Source of the DNA: Bacillota bacterium
Lineage (GTDB): Bacteria; Bacillota; UBA4882; UBA8346
Reading direction: 5' to 3'
DNA length: 64,000 nt
Assembly (NCBI GenBank): GCA_023394955.1
Contig: JAEWZY010000076.1
Location: forward strand, 24,512 to 88,511
Shown here: piece after piece, positions 24,728-32,914 of the stretch
Position numbering within the stretch: position 1 is the first letter of the stretch
Layout of the letters: each line of letters opens with the position of its first letter
Notes under the pieces: model-generated
The model's input: the letters and a program-made list of their open reading frames with translations, nothing else
What the model was told of the DNA's origin: nothing
The model's database searches: none
Position numbers and translations under genes: made by a program

Positions 24728-25753
24728 ATGAACCGAATAAGACTGGGACGGACCAATTTAATGGCGGGCCGCAGCGGTTTCGGCGCTCTTCCGATTCAAA
24801 GAATCGGTATTCAAGAGGCGGGACGCTTGCTACGCAAAGCATATGACCGGGGAATAAACTTTTTTGACACCGCCCGGGCTTATACCGATAGTGAGGAAAA
24901 GATCGGCGCCGCTTTGGCTGACGTTCGGGAACGGATCATTATCGCTACCAAAACCGGGGCTGAAGACAGGAAGACTTTCTTCGCGCATTTGGAGACAAGC
25001 CTCCGCCATTTAAAAACGGACTACATCGATCTTTACCAGTTGCATAACCCTAAAGCATTGCCCGATCCGGACGATCCCGAAGGACTTTACCGGGCGCTAT
25101 TGGAAGCTAAAGATAAAGGGATGATTAGATTCATCGGCCTTACCAATCACCGGCTGGATGTGGCGGTCGCAGCGGTTGATTCCGGCCTTTACGATACGGT
25201 CCAATACCCCTTGAGTTTACTTTCGAACGATAAAGATCTTGGATTGGTCAGCCTTTGCGAGAAAAAAGACGTGGGACTAATTGCCATGAAGGCCTTGTCC
25301 GGCGGCTTGATCAACAATGGCAAGGCGGCTTTCGTCTTTCTAAGGCAGTATCGGAATATCTTACCGATCTGGGGTGTCCAAAAAGAATCCGAATTGGAAG
25401 AGTTTCTCGCTTGCGAGCAAAATCCGCCGCCTTTAGACGAAGCAATGTGGCAGATTATCAATGAATTTCGGACCGAGTTAAGCGCCGAGTTTTGCAGGGG
25501 TTGCGGCTATTGCCTTCCTTGCCCCGCCCAAATCCAAATTCCGACAGCCGCAAGGATGGCGTTATTTCTAAATCGGGCGGTTTATCAAAATTATTTGACG
25601 GACGAGTGGCGGGAACAAATGGAGTTGATCGAAAAATGCATTGACTGCGGTCACTGCCGCAAGCATTGCCCTTATGAGTTGGATACGCCGAACCTATTAA
25701 AGCGAAACCTCTTGGCCTACCGGGAGTTTGACGCGAAACATTCAAAAACATGA
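24728..25753 (+). CDS. Aldo/keto reductase with C-terminal ferredoxin domain
   Basis: 341 residues. The reductase barrel shows FFDTARAYTDSEEKIG (catalytic Asp and Tyr), IIIATKTGAED (Lys) and YIDLYQLHNP (His). From about residue 257, two cysteine clusters follow: CRGCGYCLPCPAQIQIP and CIDCGHCRKHCPYELDTP, as in the group of aldo/keto reductases carrying 4Fe-4S clusters. It could pass electrons between a ferredoxin and a carbonyl substrate, or use NAD(P)H. The substrate is unknown. It is a single gene with a terminator downstream. Confidence 0.93.
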   Translation: MNRIRLGRTNLMAGRSGFGALPIQRIGIQEAGRLLRKAYDRGINFFDTARAYTDSEEKIGAALADVRERIIIATKTGAEDRKTFFAHLETSLRHLKTDYIDLYQLHNPKALPDPDDPEGLYRALLEAKDKGMIRFIGLTNHRLDVAVAAVDSGLYDTVQYPLSLLSNDKDLGLVSLCEKKDVGLIAMKALSGGLINNGKAAFVFLRQYRNILPIWGVQKESELEEFLACEQNPPPLDEAMWQIINEFRTELSAEFCRGCGYCLPCPAQIQIPTAARMALFLNRAVYQNYLTDEWREQMELIEKCIDCGHCRKHCPYELDTPNLLKRNLLAYREFDAKHSKT

Positions 25754-25835
25754 TTCACGGGTTCGGATGATTAATTCGGGGTTGGCAGTTGGCAGCGGGT
25801 ATCCACCTTAGAGATTTTGCTATTAAGCGTAAACT

Positions 25836-25861
25836 AAAAGAGCCTTTTTCAAGGCTCTTTT
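25836..25861. terminator. Bidirectional intrinsic terminator
   Basis: AAAAGAGCC pairs with GGCTCTTTT around an 8-base loop. It lies between two convergent genes and has T-rich ends on both strands. Confidence 0.88.
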
Positions 25862-25870
25862 AAAATCTGG

Positions 25871-26722
25871 TCAATCCCAAAAAGGCTTTTGAGCTGTAAA
25901 ACAAACCCCCAGAATATCCGGGCCGGTGTGGGTCCCAATTACCGGCGAGAGCCTGACCAAGGGGACCGGCTGTCCGGCGATCTCCTCCAGTTCTTTGGCG
26001 TAGCTTTCAGCTTCCTCTTGGTTATCGCCAAAATGGAGCCCGACTTGTTCCAAGCCGAGATTGGCGATGTCTTTTTCGAACAACTCCAAGACGCGGTTTT
26101 TGGCATTCTTTAAAGTACGCACCTTTTCATAAGTAGTCATCGTTCCCCGTTCATCAAACCAAACGATGGGTTTGACCTGGATCATCGACCCGATTAAAGC
26201 TTGAGCGCCGCTTAGCCTGCCGCCTTCATACAGATAACGGAGGGATTCTACTACAAAGTAGACCCTGGTTCGCTTGCGCATCTCTTCTAAAGAAGCTACG
26301 ATTTGTTCCCGGTTTTTTCCGGCGGCGGCCAATTCGACGGCCTTTAATGCCATGGCGCCTTGGTTTAAACCGCTTTGATAAGAGTCGACAATCGAGATCT
26401 GATCGGTCTCCAGCATTTGTCTTGCCAAATGGGCGGAATTGTAAGTTCCGGAGATGCCGTTGGAGATGGTCACACAAATTGCCTCGTCGCCGGATTCGAT
26501 CACTGGTCGAAAGGCCTCCATAAAAGAATTGGGATCCGGTTGGGAAGTGGTGAATTTGGAGCCGGCCCGTTGTTTGCCGTAGAATTCTTCATAAGAGATT
26601 TCCAACATCTCTTTTTTAGTGTTGTCTCCTTCCCTGATATATAAAGGGACTGGAGTAATGCCGTGTTTGGCATATTCTTCATTAGTGAATGAGGAAGTAG
26701 TATCGGTTACGATCTTTATCAT
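25871..26722 (-). CDS. degV: DegV-family fatty-acid-binding protein
   Basis: 283 residues. The start IKIVTDTTSSF and the lipid-binding motif FTTSQPDPNSFMEAF with ISNGISGTYNSAHLA are diagnostic of DegV/FakB proteins. FVVESLRYLYEGGRLSGAQALIGSMIQVKPI is the other conserved block. These proteins carry a fatty acid to the FakA kinase for use in phospholipid synthesis. No fakA is in this window. It is a single gene facing the aldo/keto reductase. Confidence 0.94.
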   Translation of the reverse strand: MIKIVTDTTSSFTNEEYAKHGITPVPLYIREGDNTKKEMLEISYEEFYGKQRAGSKFTTSQPDPNSFMEAFRPVIESGDEAICVTISNGISGTYNSAHLARQMLETDQISIVDSYQSGLNQGAMALKAVELAAAGKNREQIVASLEEMRKRTRVYFVVESLRYLYEGGRLSGAQALIGSMIQVKPIVWFDERGTMTTYEKVRTLKNAKNRVLELFEKDIANLGLEQVGLHFGDNQEEAESYAKELEEIAGQPVPLVRLSPVIGTHTGPDILGVCFTAQKPFWD

Positions 26723-27118
26723 TAATCGAACTCCTATCCTGTTAAAATTTATGTTTAATAATTCCTCCTAGATCCGATTCTTCCTTTTAATTTAGTCGAA
26801 TTTTTAAAAACTTATTTTGTAATGTGTTTATTTTGCTATGAAAATAAGAACATTCAAGATGAAGCATTTGCATAACAGAAGTCAATTACCGAAAAATTTA
26901 AGGCTAATAAATATAAGATCAAGCGTTGGGCTCTATATAAAAAATTATTCACCAAAAATATTTCTAATTTGTTAAAAGGGTCTTTTTTGGATATGCCGAA
27001 TATTCACATTCAAGTTCAACTTCTTGCTAAATTGCACCTTAGATTATACAGCCTTACGATGCGGTTATTATAATTGATACATGATTAATAATGGATTTTA
27101 TTAGTAAAGGAATTCTTG
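26723..27118. other. Divergent intergenic region
   Basis: About 400 AT-rich bases between degV (minus) and the J-domain gene (plus). The best promoter candidate for the plus side is TATACA (27045-27050), 18 bases, then TATAAT (27069-27074). No gene or hairpin of note was seen. Confidence 0.4.
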
Positions 27119-27901
27119 ATGGGGATGGCGATTGTCCGGGAGATGACCCCGGAAGAAAAGGAGTTACAAAAGAAGAGGCTGGAGTTAACGGCGCTGGAAG
27201 CTGAACTAGCTCAACGGGAGTTGGAATTGGTTACCTTCCAGGCGGAATTAAATGCTTTCCGTAACCGTTATCTTCAAGCATTGGGTAAACTTTACGCCGA
27301 ATTAGACGCTATTTTAGCCGATTTGGCTGATCTTCAAGCCTTAAAAAAGCCGGCCAGCCATCAAGCTTGGAAAAAGGCCGAACAGGCCAGGACTAAGGCG
27401 GAGGAGTCAGCCCGGAGCGCAAACGAGACCAAAGGTCAACCTAAAAATTTTAAGCCGTCGGAGAGGTTAAAAAAGTTATACCGGGAGATAGCTAAGAATT
27501 TTCATCCGGACCTTGCCAGAGACGAAGAGGAACAGGACCAATTTCAACAACTGATGGCTGAAGCTAATCAGGCATATAAAAACGGGGATGAACAGCTTCT
27601 TGAGAAACTTTTTACTCAAGGCAAACACAGCCCGGAATCGGTTAAAGGGGCAGGAACCGGAGTTGACTTGGTGCGGGTAATTCGTAAAATCGCTAGTATT
27701 GAAAAGAGGTTCGCCCAAATTGCCGCCGAGATGAATCTATTAAAAAGTTCCTCTCTTAATCAACTTAAACTAAAATATGAGGAAATGAAGGAGAAAGGGA
27801 TTGACCTTTTGGAGGAAATGGCCGGCTACTTAAACCGGCAAATTACTGAGGCCTGCATTCGCTTGAATCGCGCCAAGAAAAACAAACAACCGGCAATTTA
27901 A
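27119..27901 (+). CDS. Coiled-coil protein with internal J domain
   Basis: 260 residues from the ATG at 27119 (AAAGG eight bases upstream). Residues 10-75 form a long charged coiled coil, followed by an Ala/Lys-rich linker. Residues about 115-165 (RLKKLYREIAKNFHPDLARDEEEQDQFQQLMAEANQAYKNG) are a J domain with the essential HPD at 129-131, so it can stimulate a DnaK-type chaperone. The C-terminal part is a second coiled coil. No zinc or glycine-rich DnaJ region is present. It sits 16 bases before an LRR gene, probably in one transcript. Its client may be supplied by the LRR partner; that is inference. Confidence 0.8.
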   Translation: MGMAIVREMTPEEKELQKKRLELTALEAELAQRELELVTFQAELNAFRNRYLQALGKLYAELDAILADLADLQALKKPASHQAWKKAEQARTKAEESARSANETKGQPKNFKPSERLKKLYREIAKNFHPDLARDEEEQDQFQQLMAEANQAYKNGDEQLLEKLFTQGKHSPESVKGAGTGVDLVRVIRKIASIEKRFAQIAAEMNLLKSSSLNQLKLKYEEMKEKGIDLLEEMAGYLNRQITEACIRLNRAKKNKQPAI

Positions 27902-27917
27902 ACGGGGTGTAGAAACA

Positions 27918-28961
27918 GTGGGCAAAGTATCATCCGGATCTCTGGTCGCATTGGGAAAGGAAGAATTAACCGAATATTCCTCTCCCATCTATCAGCGGGG
28001 ATTGCGATTAATAAAGGAGTTGGAAAAAGACCGGACAATCTCTTTTACCGATCCTGAATTAGAAGCCGTAATACGAATCAGTGTCGGTAAGCCTGATGGA
28101 GATTTAAAGTTCAAGGATATCAAAAACCTAAAAGTATTAAATGCGCCGCGCCATAATATCTCCAGTCTTCAAGGGATTGAACAATTGGTTTCCGTAAAAG
28201 AAATTTATTTAATGGGGAATCAAATCGAATCCCTAGATCCTCTGGCACATCTGACTGGCCTCCAGATTCTCAATTTGTCTCATAATCGAATCATAAATAT
28301 TACTGGTTTGGCAAGATTAAAGAATTTACACCGTTTATATCTAGGCCGCAATCAAATTACCGACATCCAGCCGTTAACCGGATTATCAAAATTAAAAGAC
28401 CTGGTCCTTTCCTATAATGAGATTGAAGACATCCAAGGGATAATCGGTTTAAGGCAATTGGAAGAACTCCATTTAACCGGGAATAAGATTCGCGAAATTA
28501 CTGGAATGAATTGTTTTAAAAAACTACGGGTGCTATCCATTTCCGGGAATGGGATTGGCGATATTAATTCCTTGGCTGACTTGGCAGGCTTGGAGAAGTT
28601 ATGGCTGAGTAACAATGGGATTAGAGATGTAGACAGTTTAAAAGGATTAAAAAAGTTGCATTTATTATACTTGGGATCAAATAAAATACGGGAAATTGGT
28701 TCCCTAGCGTCCCTAAACGGACTGACCGATCTAGACCTGTCGGATAATTTAATCGAAAATATCAGACCTTTAATTAAGCTAATTAATTTGAATGAATTAA
28801 GATTATCATACAATCGGATCCGTAATATCAACGTTTTGTTGCAGTTAAACCATTTAGGAATTGTAGAGCTGGACCATAACCTGATTCAGCCGAACGATAA
28901 TGCAGCCGCCAGGCATGTTTTAACACATTTAGCGAAACAGGGATGTTTGATTAAGTTATAA
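27918..28961 (+). CDS. Leucine-rich repeat protein, internalin-like, without signal peptide
   Basis: 347 residues from a GTG. The N-terminal cap FTDPELEAVIRISVGKPDGDLKFKDIKNLKVL is the usual entry to this LRR class. Then about eleven 22-residue repeats run from near residue 75 to 335, of the form LxxLxxLxLxxNxIxDIxxLxG (for example LSKLKDLVLSYNEIEDIQGIIG). No signal peptide, anchor or membrane segment is visible, so it is probably cytoplasmic, unlike most internalin-like proteins. The curved LRR surface binds proteins. It is paired with the J-domain gene upstream, which suggests a client-binding role. Confidence 0.88.
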   Translation: MGKVSSGSLVALGKEELTEYSSPIYQRGLRLIKELEKDRTISFTDPELEAVIRISVGKPDGDLKFKDIKNLKVLNAPRHNISSLQGIEQLVSVKEIYLMGNQIESLDPLAHLTGLQILNLSHNRIINITGLARLKNLHRLYLGRNQITDIQPLTGLSKLKDLVLSYNEIEDIQGIIGLRQLEELHLTGNKIREITGMNCFKKLRVLSISGNGIGDINSLADLAGLEKLWLSNNGIRDVDSLKGLKKLHLLYLGSNKIREIGSLASLNGLTDLDLSDNLIENIRPLIKLINLNELRLSYNRIRNINVLLQLNHLGIVELDHNLIQPNDNAAARHVLTHLAKQGCLIKL

Positions 28962-29218
28962 TCTACAACTAAGATCGATATCGGTTTATGGTCGAATCGC
29001 CTTCGGGATGCTGGTTGTATAAACATGTATTTCAAACCTGTATAATCAGGGAAAACAAATAACATTCAATGAAAAACCCAATTGTATCAAAGGGTTGGAA
29101 GATTGTCTGGTTTTGTTAATATTAAGTAAAAAAAGAGTAAAGAATGTTAAATTAATCGTCTTGGAATTGTTCCGGTTCAATTATAGAATGTAAGTACATG
29201 GTATAAGGAGTGAAAATA

Positions 29219-30163
29219 ATGACTAATTCAGAAGTTCAAACTGATCAAGCTATCCATTTGCCTAAAAAAAAGCAGCCGTTATTAGCCCGGATTAATCAGC
29301 AAAAATATATTCTTTTGTTACTCCTACCGGCGTTGATATGGTATGTAATTTTTATGTACATGCCGATGGCATTTTCAATTGTAGCCTTTACGGACTATGG
29401 TTTTAGCGCTACGGTCAACTGGGTGGGGCTTGCTAATTTCCAAAGGTTATTCCTCTCGCCCGGTTTCTGGAACGCCTTGGAAAACACACTGCTCATTAGC
29501 TGCTACAATTTACTTTTTTATTTCCCGTTGCCGATCGTTTTGGCATTGTTGATCAATGAGTTTCGCAGCGTGGCTTTTAAACGGGTAATTCAATTTATCG
29601 TTTACATTCCTCACTTTTTTTCCTGGGCTGTGGTAGGAAGTATCTTTGTGATGCTTTTATCGCCCGGTTCCGGTATTGTTAACGAGGTCGTTAAGTTTTT
29701 TGGAGGCGAACCGATCTTCTTCTTTGTTTCACCGAAATGGTTCCGGTCTATTCTGGTATCATCCCATATTTGGAGGGATGTCGGTTATGGAGCGGTTATT
29801 TATATCGCCACCTTGGTAACGATCGATCCCGAATTGTATGACGCAGCCTGGGTAGACGGAGCTGGGGCCTGGGGCAAATTAGTTCATATCACCTTGCCTT
29901 CTTTATACAGTACAATCGCTACAGTGCTCTTGTTGCAAGTCGCCAGTATATTGCGCCTCTTTGAGCAGGTATTGGTTATGTATAACCCGGCAGTATATGA
30001 TGTGGCCGATGTTTTGAATACTTATTCGTTTGTGGAAGGTCTTCAAAACGGAGACTTCGGTTTTGCGACGGCCATCAGTTTATTTACTTCCGTGACCAGC
30101 ACCATTTTAGTATTTGGCACCAATTATTTGAGTAAAAAGATCTTCAATGAGAGTGTGCTCTAA
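29219..30163 (+). CDS. ABC transporter permease, LplB type (oligogalacturonide importer)
   Basis: 314 residues from the ATG at 29219, eight bases after AAGGAG. Six membrane helices; the first (YILLLLLPALIWYVIFMYMPMAFSIVAFTDYGF) and the EAA loop LYDAAWVDGAGAWGKLVHITLPSL are typical of the LplB/YtcP two-permease group that transports plant cell-wall oligosaccharides. It opens a run of genes that includes pectin enzymes, so pectic oligosaccharides are the likely cargo. No ATPase gene is present; a shared MsmX-type ATPase is expected. Confidence 0.92.
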   Translation: MTNSEVQTDQAIHLPKKKQPLLARINQQKYILLLLLPALIWYVIFMYMPMAFSIVAFTDYGFSATVNWVGLANFQRLFLSPGFWNALENTLLISCYNLLFYFPLPIVLALLINEFRSVAFKRVIQFIVYIPHFFSWAVVGSIFVMLLSPGSGIVNEVVKFFGGEPIFFFVSPKWFRSILVSSHIWRDVGYGAVIYIATLVTIDPELYDAAWVDGAGAWGKLVHITLPSLYSTIATVLLLQVASILRLFEQVLVMYNPAVYDVADVLNTYSFVEGLQNGDFGFATAISLFTSVTSTILVFGTNYLSKKIFNESVL

Positions 30164-30222
30164 AACATTAGCAGTTAAATTTCAGGTTCAGGCAATATTT
30201 TAGTAATTTAGAGGTGAAAAAG

Positions 30223-31077
30223 ATGATATATCAAGATAGTATCGGCCGTAAAGCCTTTATGGTTTTCAACTCCGTTTTATGTGTATCGGTCTGCTTAGCG
30301 GTGCTATTTCCATTATGGATGGCTGTGATGACCTCCTTGGCTCCGGATAAACAAGTTATTTTTAAAGAGTTCGTTGTTTGGCCGGAATCCTTCAGCTTAA
30401 AAACTTATGAACTCGTCTTTAAAAGCGGTTATATGAACGGGTTTATAGTTTCGATAGCTACTACAGTTATTGGAACGATTGCCTCGATGATCTTAACTTT
30501 GTTCGCCGGATACGCTTTGGCCCAAAAGGATTTGGTTTTTCGCGGTTTTTTTATGAACTTCATCTTCATTACAATGGTCTTTGCCAACGGAATCATCCCA
30601 TTTTATATGGTAGTCCAAAAACTGCATTTAATTGATAAGTATGCGGCGATCGTGATTCCGGTTTTAATTCAAACCTATAACTTAATTTTAATGAAGAATT
30701 ACATGGTTTCCATTCCCGAGAGTTTAATTGAGTCGGCGCGTTTGGATGGCTGTTCCGAACTGGGAATCTTGTTCCGGATCGTGATTCCGGTCTCCATTCC
30801 GATCATCGCGGCGATCACCCTCTTTTATGCTGTTCATTACTGGAACCAATATCTTAACGTAGTAATGTTCATTAATGACGGGACCAAATATACGGTCCAA
30901 GTCCTGTTACGTCAATTGGTCTTTGAAAACGCTTCGGTCCAGACCGGCCAGAACAGGGTCTACAGTAACTTTAAGATGACGGTAATGGTCGTAGCGATGT
31001 TGCCGGTAATAATTATGTATCCTTTTATCCAACGGTACTTTATCTCCGGCATTATGCTGGGTTCAATTAAAGGTTAA
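30223..31077 (+). CDS. ABC transporter permease, LplC/YtcP type
   Basis: 284 residues; the ATG at 30223 follows GAGGTG, and an upstream GTG at 30214 is less well placed. Helices 1-6 are clear. PLWMAVMTSLAPDKQVIFKEFVVWP after helix 1 and the C-terminal FIQRYFISGIMLGSIKG are characteristic. The EAA loop is LIESARLDGCSELGILFRIVIP. It forms the channel with the preceding permease. Confidence 0.93.
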   Translation: MIYQDSIGRKAFMVFNSVLCVSVCLAVLFPLWMAVMTSLAPDKQVIFKEFVVWPESFSLKTYELVFKSGYMNGFIVSIATTVIGTIASMILTLFAGYALAQKDLVFRGFFMNFIFITMVFANGIIPFYMVVQKLHLIDKYAAIVIPVLIQTYNLILMKNYMVSIPESLIESARLDGCSELGILFRIVIPVSIPIIAAITLFYAVHYWNQYLNVVMFINDGTKYTVQVLLRQLVFENASVQTGQNRVYSNFKMTVMVVAMLPVIIMYPFIQRYFISGIMLGSIKG

Positions 31078-31321
31078 TGGGAAAATTGGAATAATTGCGG
31101 AAAGATATGGTTTTTGATGAAATATTAACTAACATCACGATTTTCTACAAAAAGTGGTCATCACTCACCATAAGATCCGGTTTTTGACAAGCGGTGAGGA
31201 GAGATAAATTATAGTTTTCTTCACTCTTGTCAGGTTTTACCGGTTGATGAAAGGAGTTGATGCCTGAGCTTAGGTGTTTTGTCTTTAGTGGACAGCATTT
31301 AAAATTAAGGAGGTAAGATCT
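31078..31321 (+). other. Intergenic region between permease and binding-protein genes
   Basis: 244 bases inside the transporter operon, longer than other gaps in it. A ribosome site AAGGAGG (31306-31312) serves the binding protein. CTCACC near 31165 and GGTGAG near 31194 could pair. A separate promoter for the abundant binding protein could lie here, but no strong boxes are visible. Confidence 0.35.
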
Positions 31322-32782
31322 GTGTTAAAAACCAAAAAAACAGTAGTGCTCGTGTTAGTCGGTTTAATGGTGCTTTCATTAGTAAGCGCCGTCGGCTTTA
31401 GCGCCAAAAAGCCGGTTCCTTTGAAAGTTTGTTTGCCCAGTTCCAGCTGGGGCAATAGCGCTGACCCCGGTCATTTGGATGAAGTCAAAAAGTATATGGA
31501 GAAGCAGACCAACACCAAAATTGAGATGATTGCTCCTCCGATGAATACTTATTCCGACAAGATTAACGTACTGCTTGCTTCCGGAGATATCCCCGATGTA
31601 TTCCGGGTAACCAAGGCGATGGTCAATATTCATACCTTTACCCAAAGAGGATATACCGCTGATCTTGATAAACTCATCAAAAAGAACAAAGCTTTCAAAA
31701 ATATCGACCCGAAATACTTCGATTACATGAAGGTCAATGGCGTTGTCCGCGGGATTCCGATGGCTAAAGAATCCGAGAAATTCATTTGGCTCCGGAAAGA
31801 TTTGGCTGACGGATATGGAGTTAAATTATCGAATACCCCGACCACAGATGAGTTTTACAATGAAATGAAAAAGGTCAGTGGCAGGATTCCTTTGACCTAT
31901 CCGAAATTCCTTGATAATCTACCATTTTTCTATCATACTTTCGGTGTTTATGATGAATTCATCAAAGACGCGAAAGGCAAATATTATGATGTCTTCAATA
32001 CCCAAGATATGCGAGATTGCTTAACCTATCTCAATAAGCTTTATAAAGAAGGTATCTTAGACAAAGAATTCCCGACCAACGATAATACCGTGCTCCGGAA
32101 CAACCTGATCTCCGGTAAAGCGGTTGCCAACATTGACTATGACAACCGGTATTTCTATTATAACGCTGAAATCACCCGGTTGGATCCGAACGCCAAACCG
32201 AACCTGCAACCGATCTTCGTGCTGAAAGGGCCTAAAGGTCATGGCGGTACTCTGAACGAAGCTTGCCAAGACGCAATCGCCGTTTCCGCAAAATCAAAGA
32301 ATCCGGAAGCCGCTGTTAACGTTATTGCTTGGGCTTATTACACTGTTGACGGGCAAAAGGCAATGCAGGTCGGTCTCCCTGGGAAACACTTCGTAGTTGA
32401 AAACGGAGCTGCCAAATTAACTCCGCAAGCTGAAGCCGGCGGTATGTCATTAGACTTAACACTCTTAATGAAACGTCATGTTCCGTTGGAAGATCTCCAA
32501 AAAAGCTTTGGTTTCTCCTTCCCGAACGAAGAGAACTTAAAAACTTACTACAACTTGGTTAAAGACGTCAGCAAATATACCGGTCGCAAAGAAGTCATCT
32601 CCATGGGTCAATCCGCTGTTTATGACAGGATGGGGCCGGGCTTGGTCAAAAAACGCCAAGAGATCGCTTTGAAAGCCATCATTGGCACCGTTAGCATTGC
32701 CGATGCCTTCAAAGAATATGAAGCTTACTTCAAGAGCATCAACGGCGATCAAATTATTAAAGAATTAAACACCAGGAAATAA
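31322..32782 (+). CDS. Extracellular solute-binding protein, LplA/YtcQ type
   Basis: 486 residues from a GTG with a strong ribosome site. The signal peptide ends near VGFSA and lacks a lipobox Cys. The mature protein has KYMEKQTNTKIEMIAPP, INVLLASGDIPDVFRVTK and FIWLRKDLADGYGVKLSNTPTTDEFYNEMKKV, typical of the large binding proteins of LplABC-type systems. Codon use is strongly even and the gene is followed by a strong terminator, as expected for an abundant protein. It presumably binds pectin-derived oligosaccharides. Confidence 0.93.
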   Translation: MLKTKKTVVLVLVGLMVLSLVSAVGFSAKKPVPLKVCLPSSSWGNSADPGHLDEVKKYMEKQTNTKIEMIAPPMNTYSDKINVLLASGDIPDVFRVTKAMVNIHTFTQRGYTADLDKLIKKNKAFKNIDPKYFDYMKVNGVVRGIPMAKESEKFIWLRKDLADGYGVKLSNTPTTDEFYNEMKKVSGRIPLTYPKFLDNLPFFYHTFGVYDEFIKDAKGKYYDVFNTQDMRDCLTYLNKLYKEGILDKEFPTNDNTVLRNNLISGKAVANIDYDNRYFYYNAEITRLDPNAKPNLQPIFVLKGPKGHGGTLNEACQDAIAVSAKSKNPEAAVNVIAWAYYTVDGQKAMQVGLPGKHFVVENGAAKLTPQAEAGGMSLDLTLLMKRHVPLEDLQKSFGFSFPNEENLKTYYNLVKDVSKYTGRKEVISMGQSAVYDRMGPGLVKKRQEIALKAIIGTVSIADAFKEYEAYFKSINGDQIIKELNTRK

Positions 32783-32804
32783 TTAAACGGTAAATAGATC
32801 TCCT

Positions 32805-32848
32805 AATTGTCCTGTACAAGGGTTTCCCCTAGTGCAGGACAATTTTTT
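32805..32848 (+). terminator. Intrinsic terminator after the binding-protein gene
   Basis: AATTGTCCTG pairs with CAGGACAATT (32805-32814 with 32835-32844) around a 20-base loop, and a T tract follows. The pectin enzyme genes downstream must therefore have their own promoter or be read through. Confidence 0.9.
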
Positions 32849-32914
32849 AGATTAAAACTCATACCGCATATAATAACGAAGAAACCGTTGAAAAACGGTT
32901 AAGGGGTGGATCCT

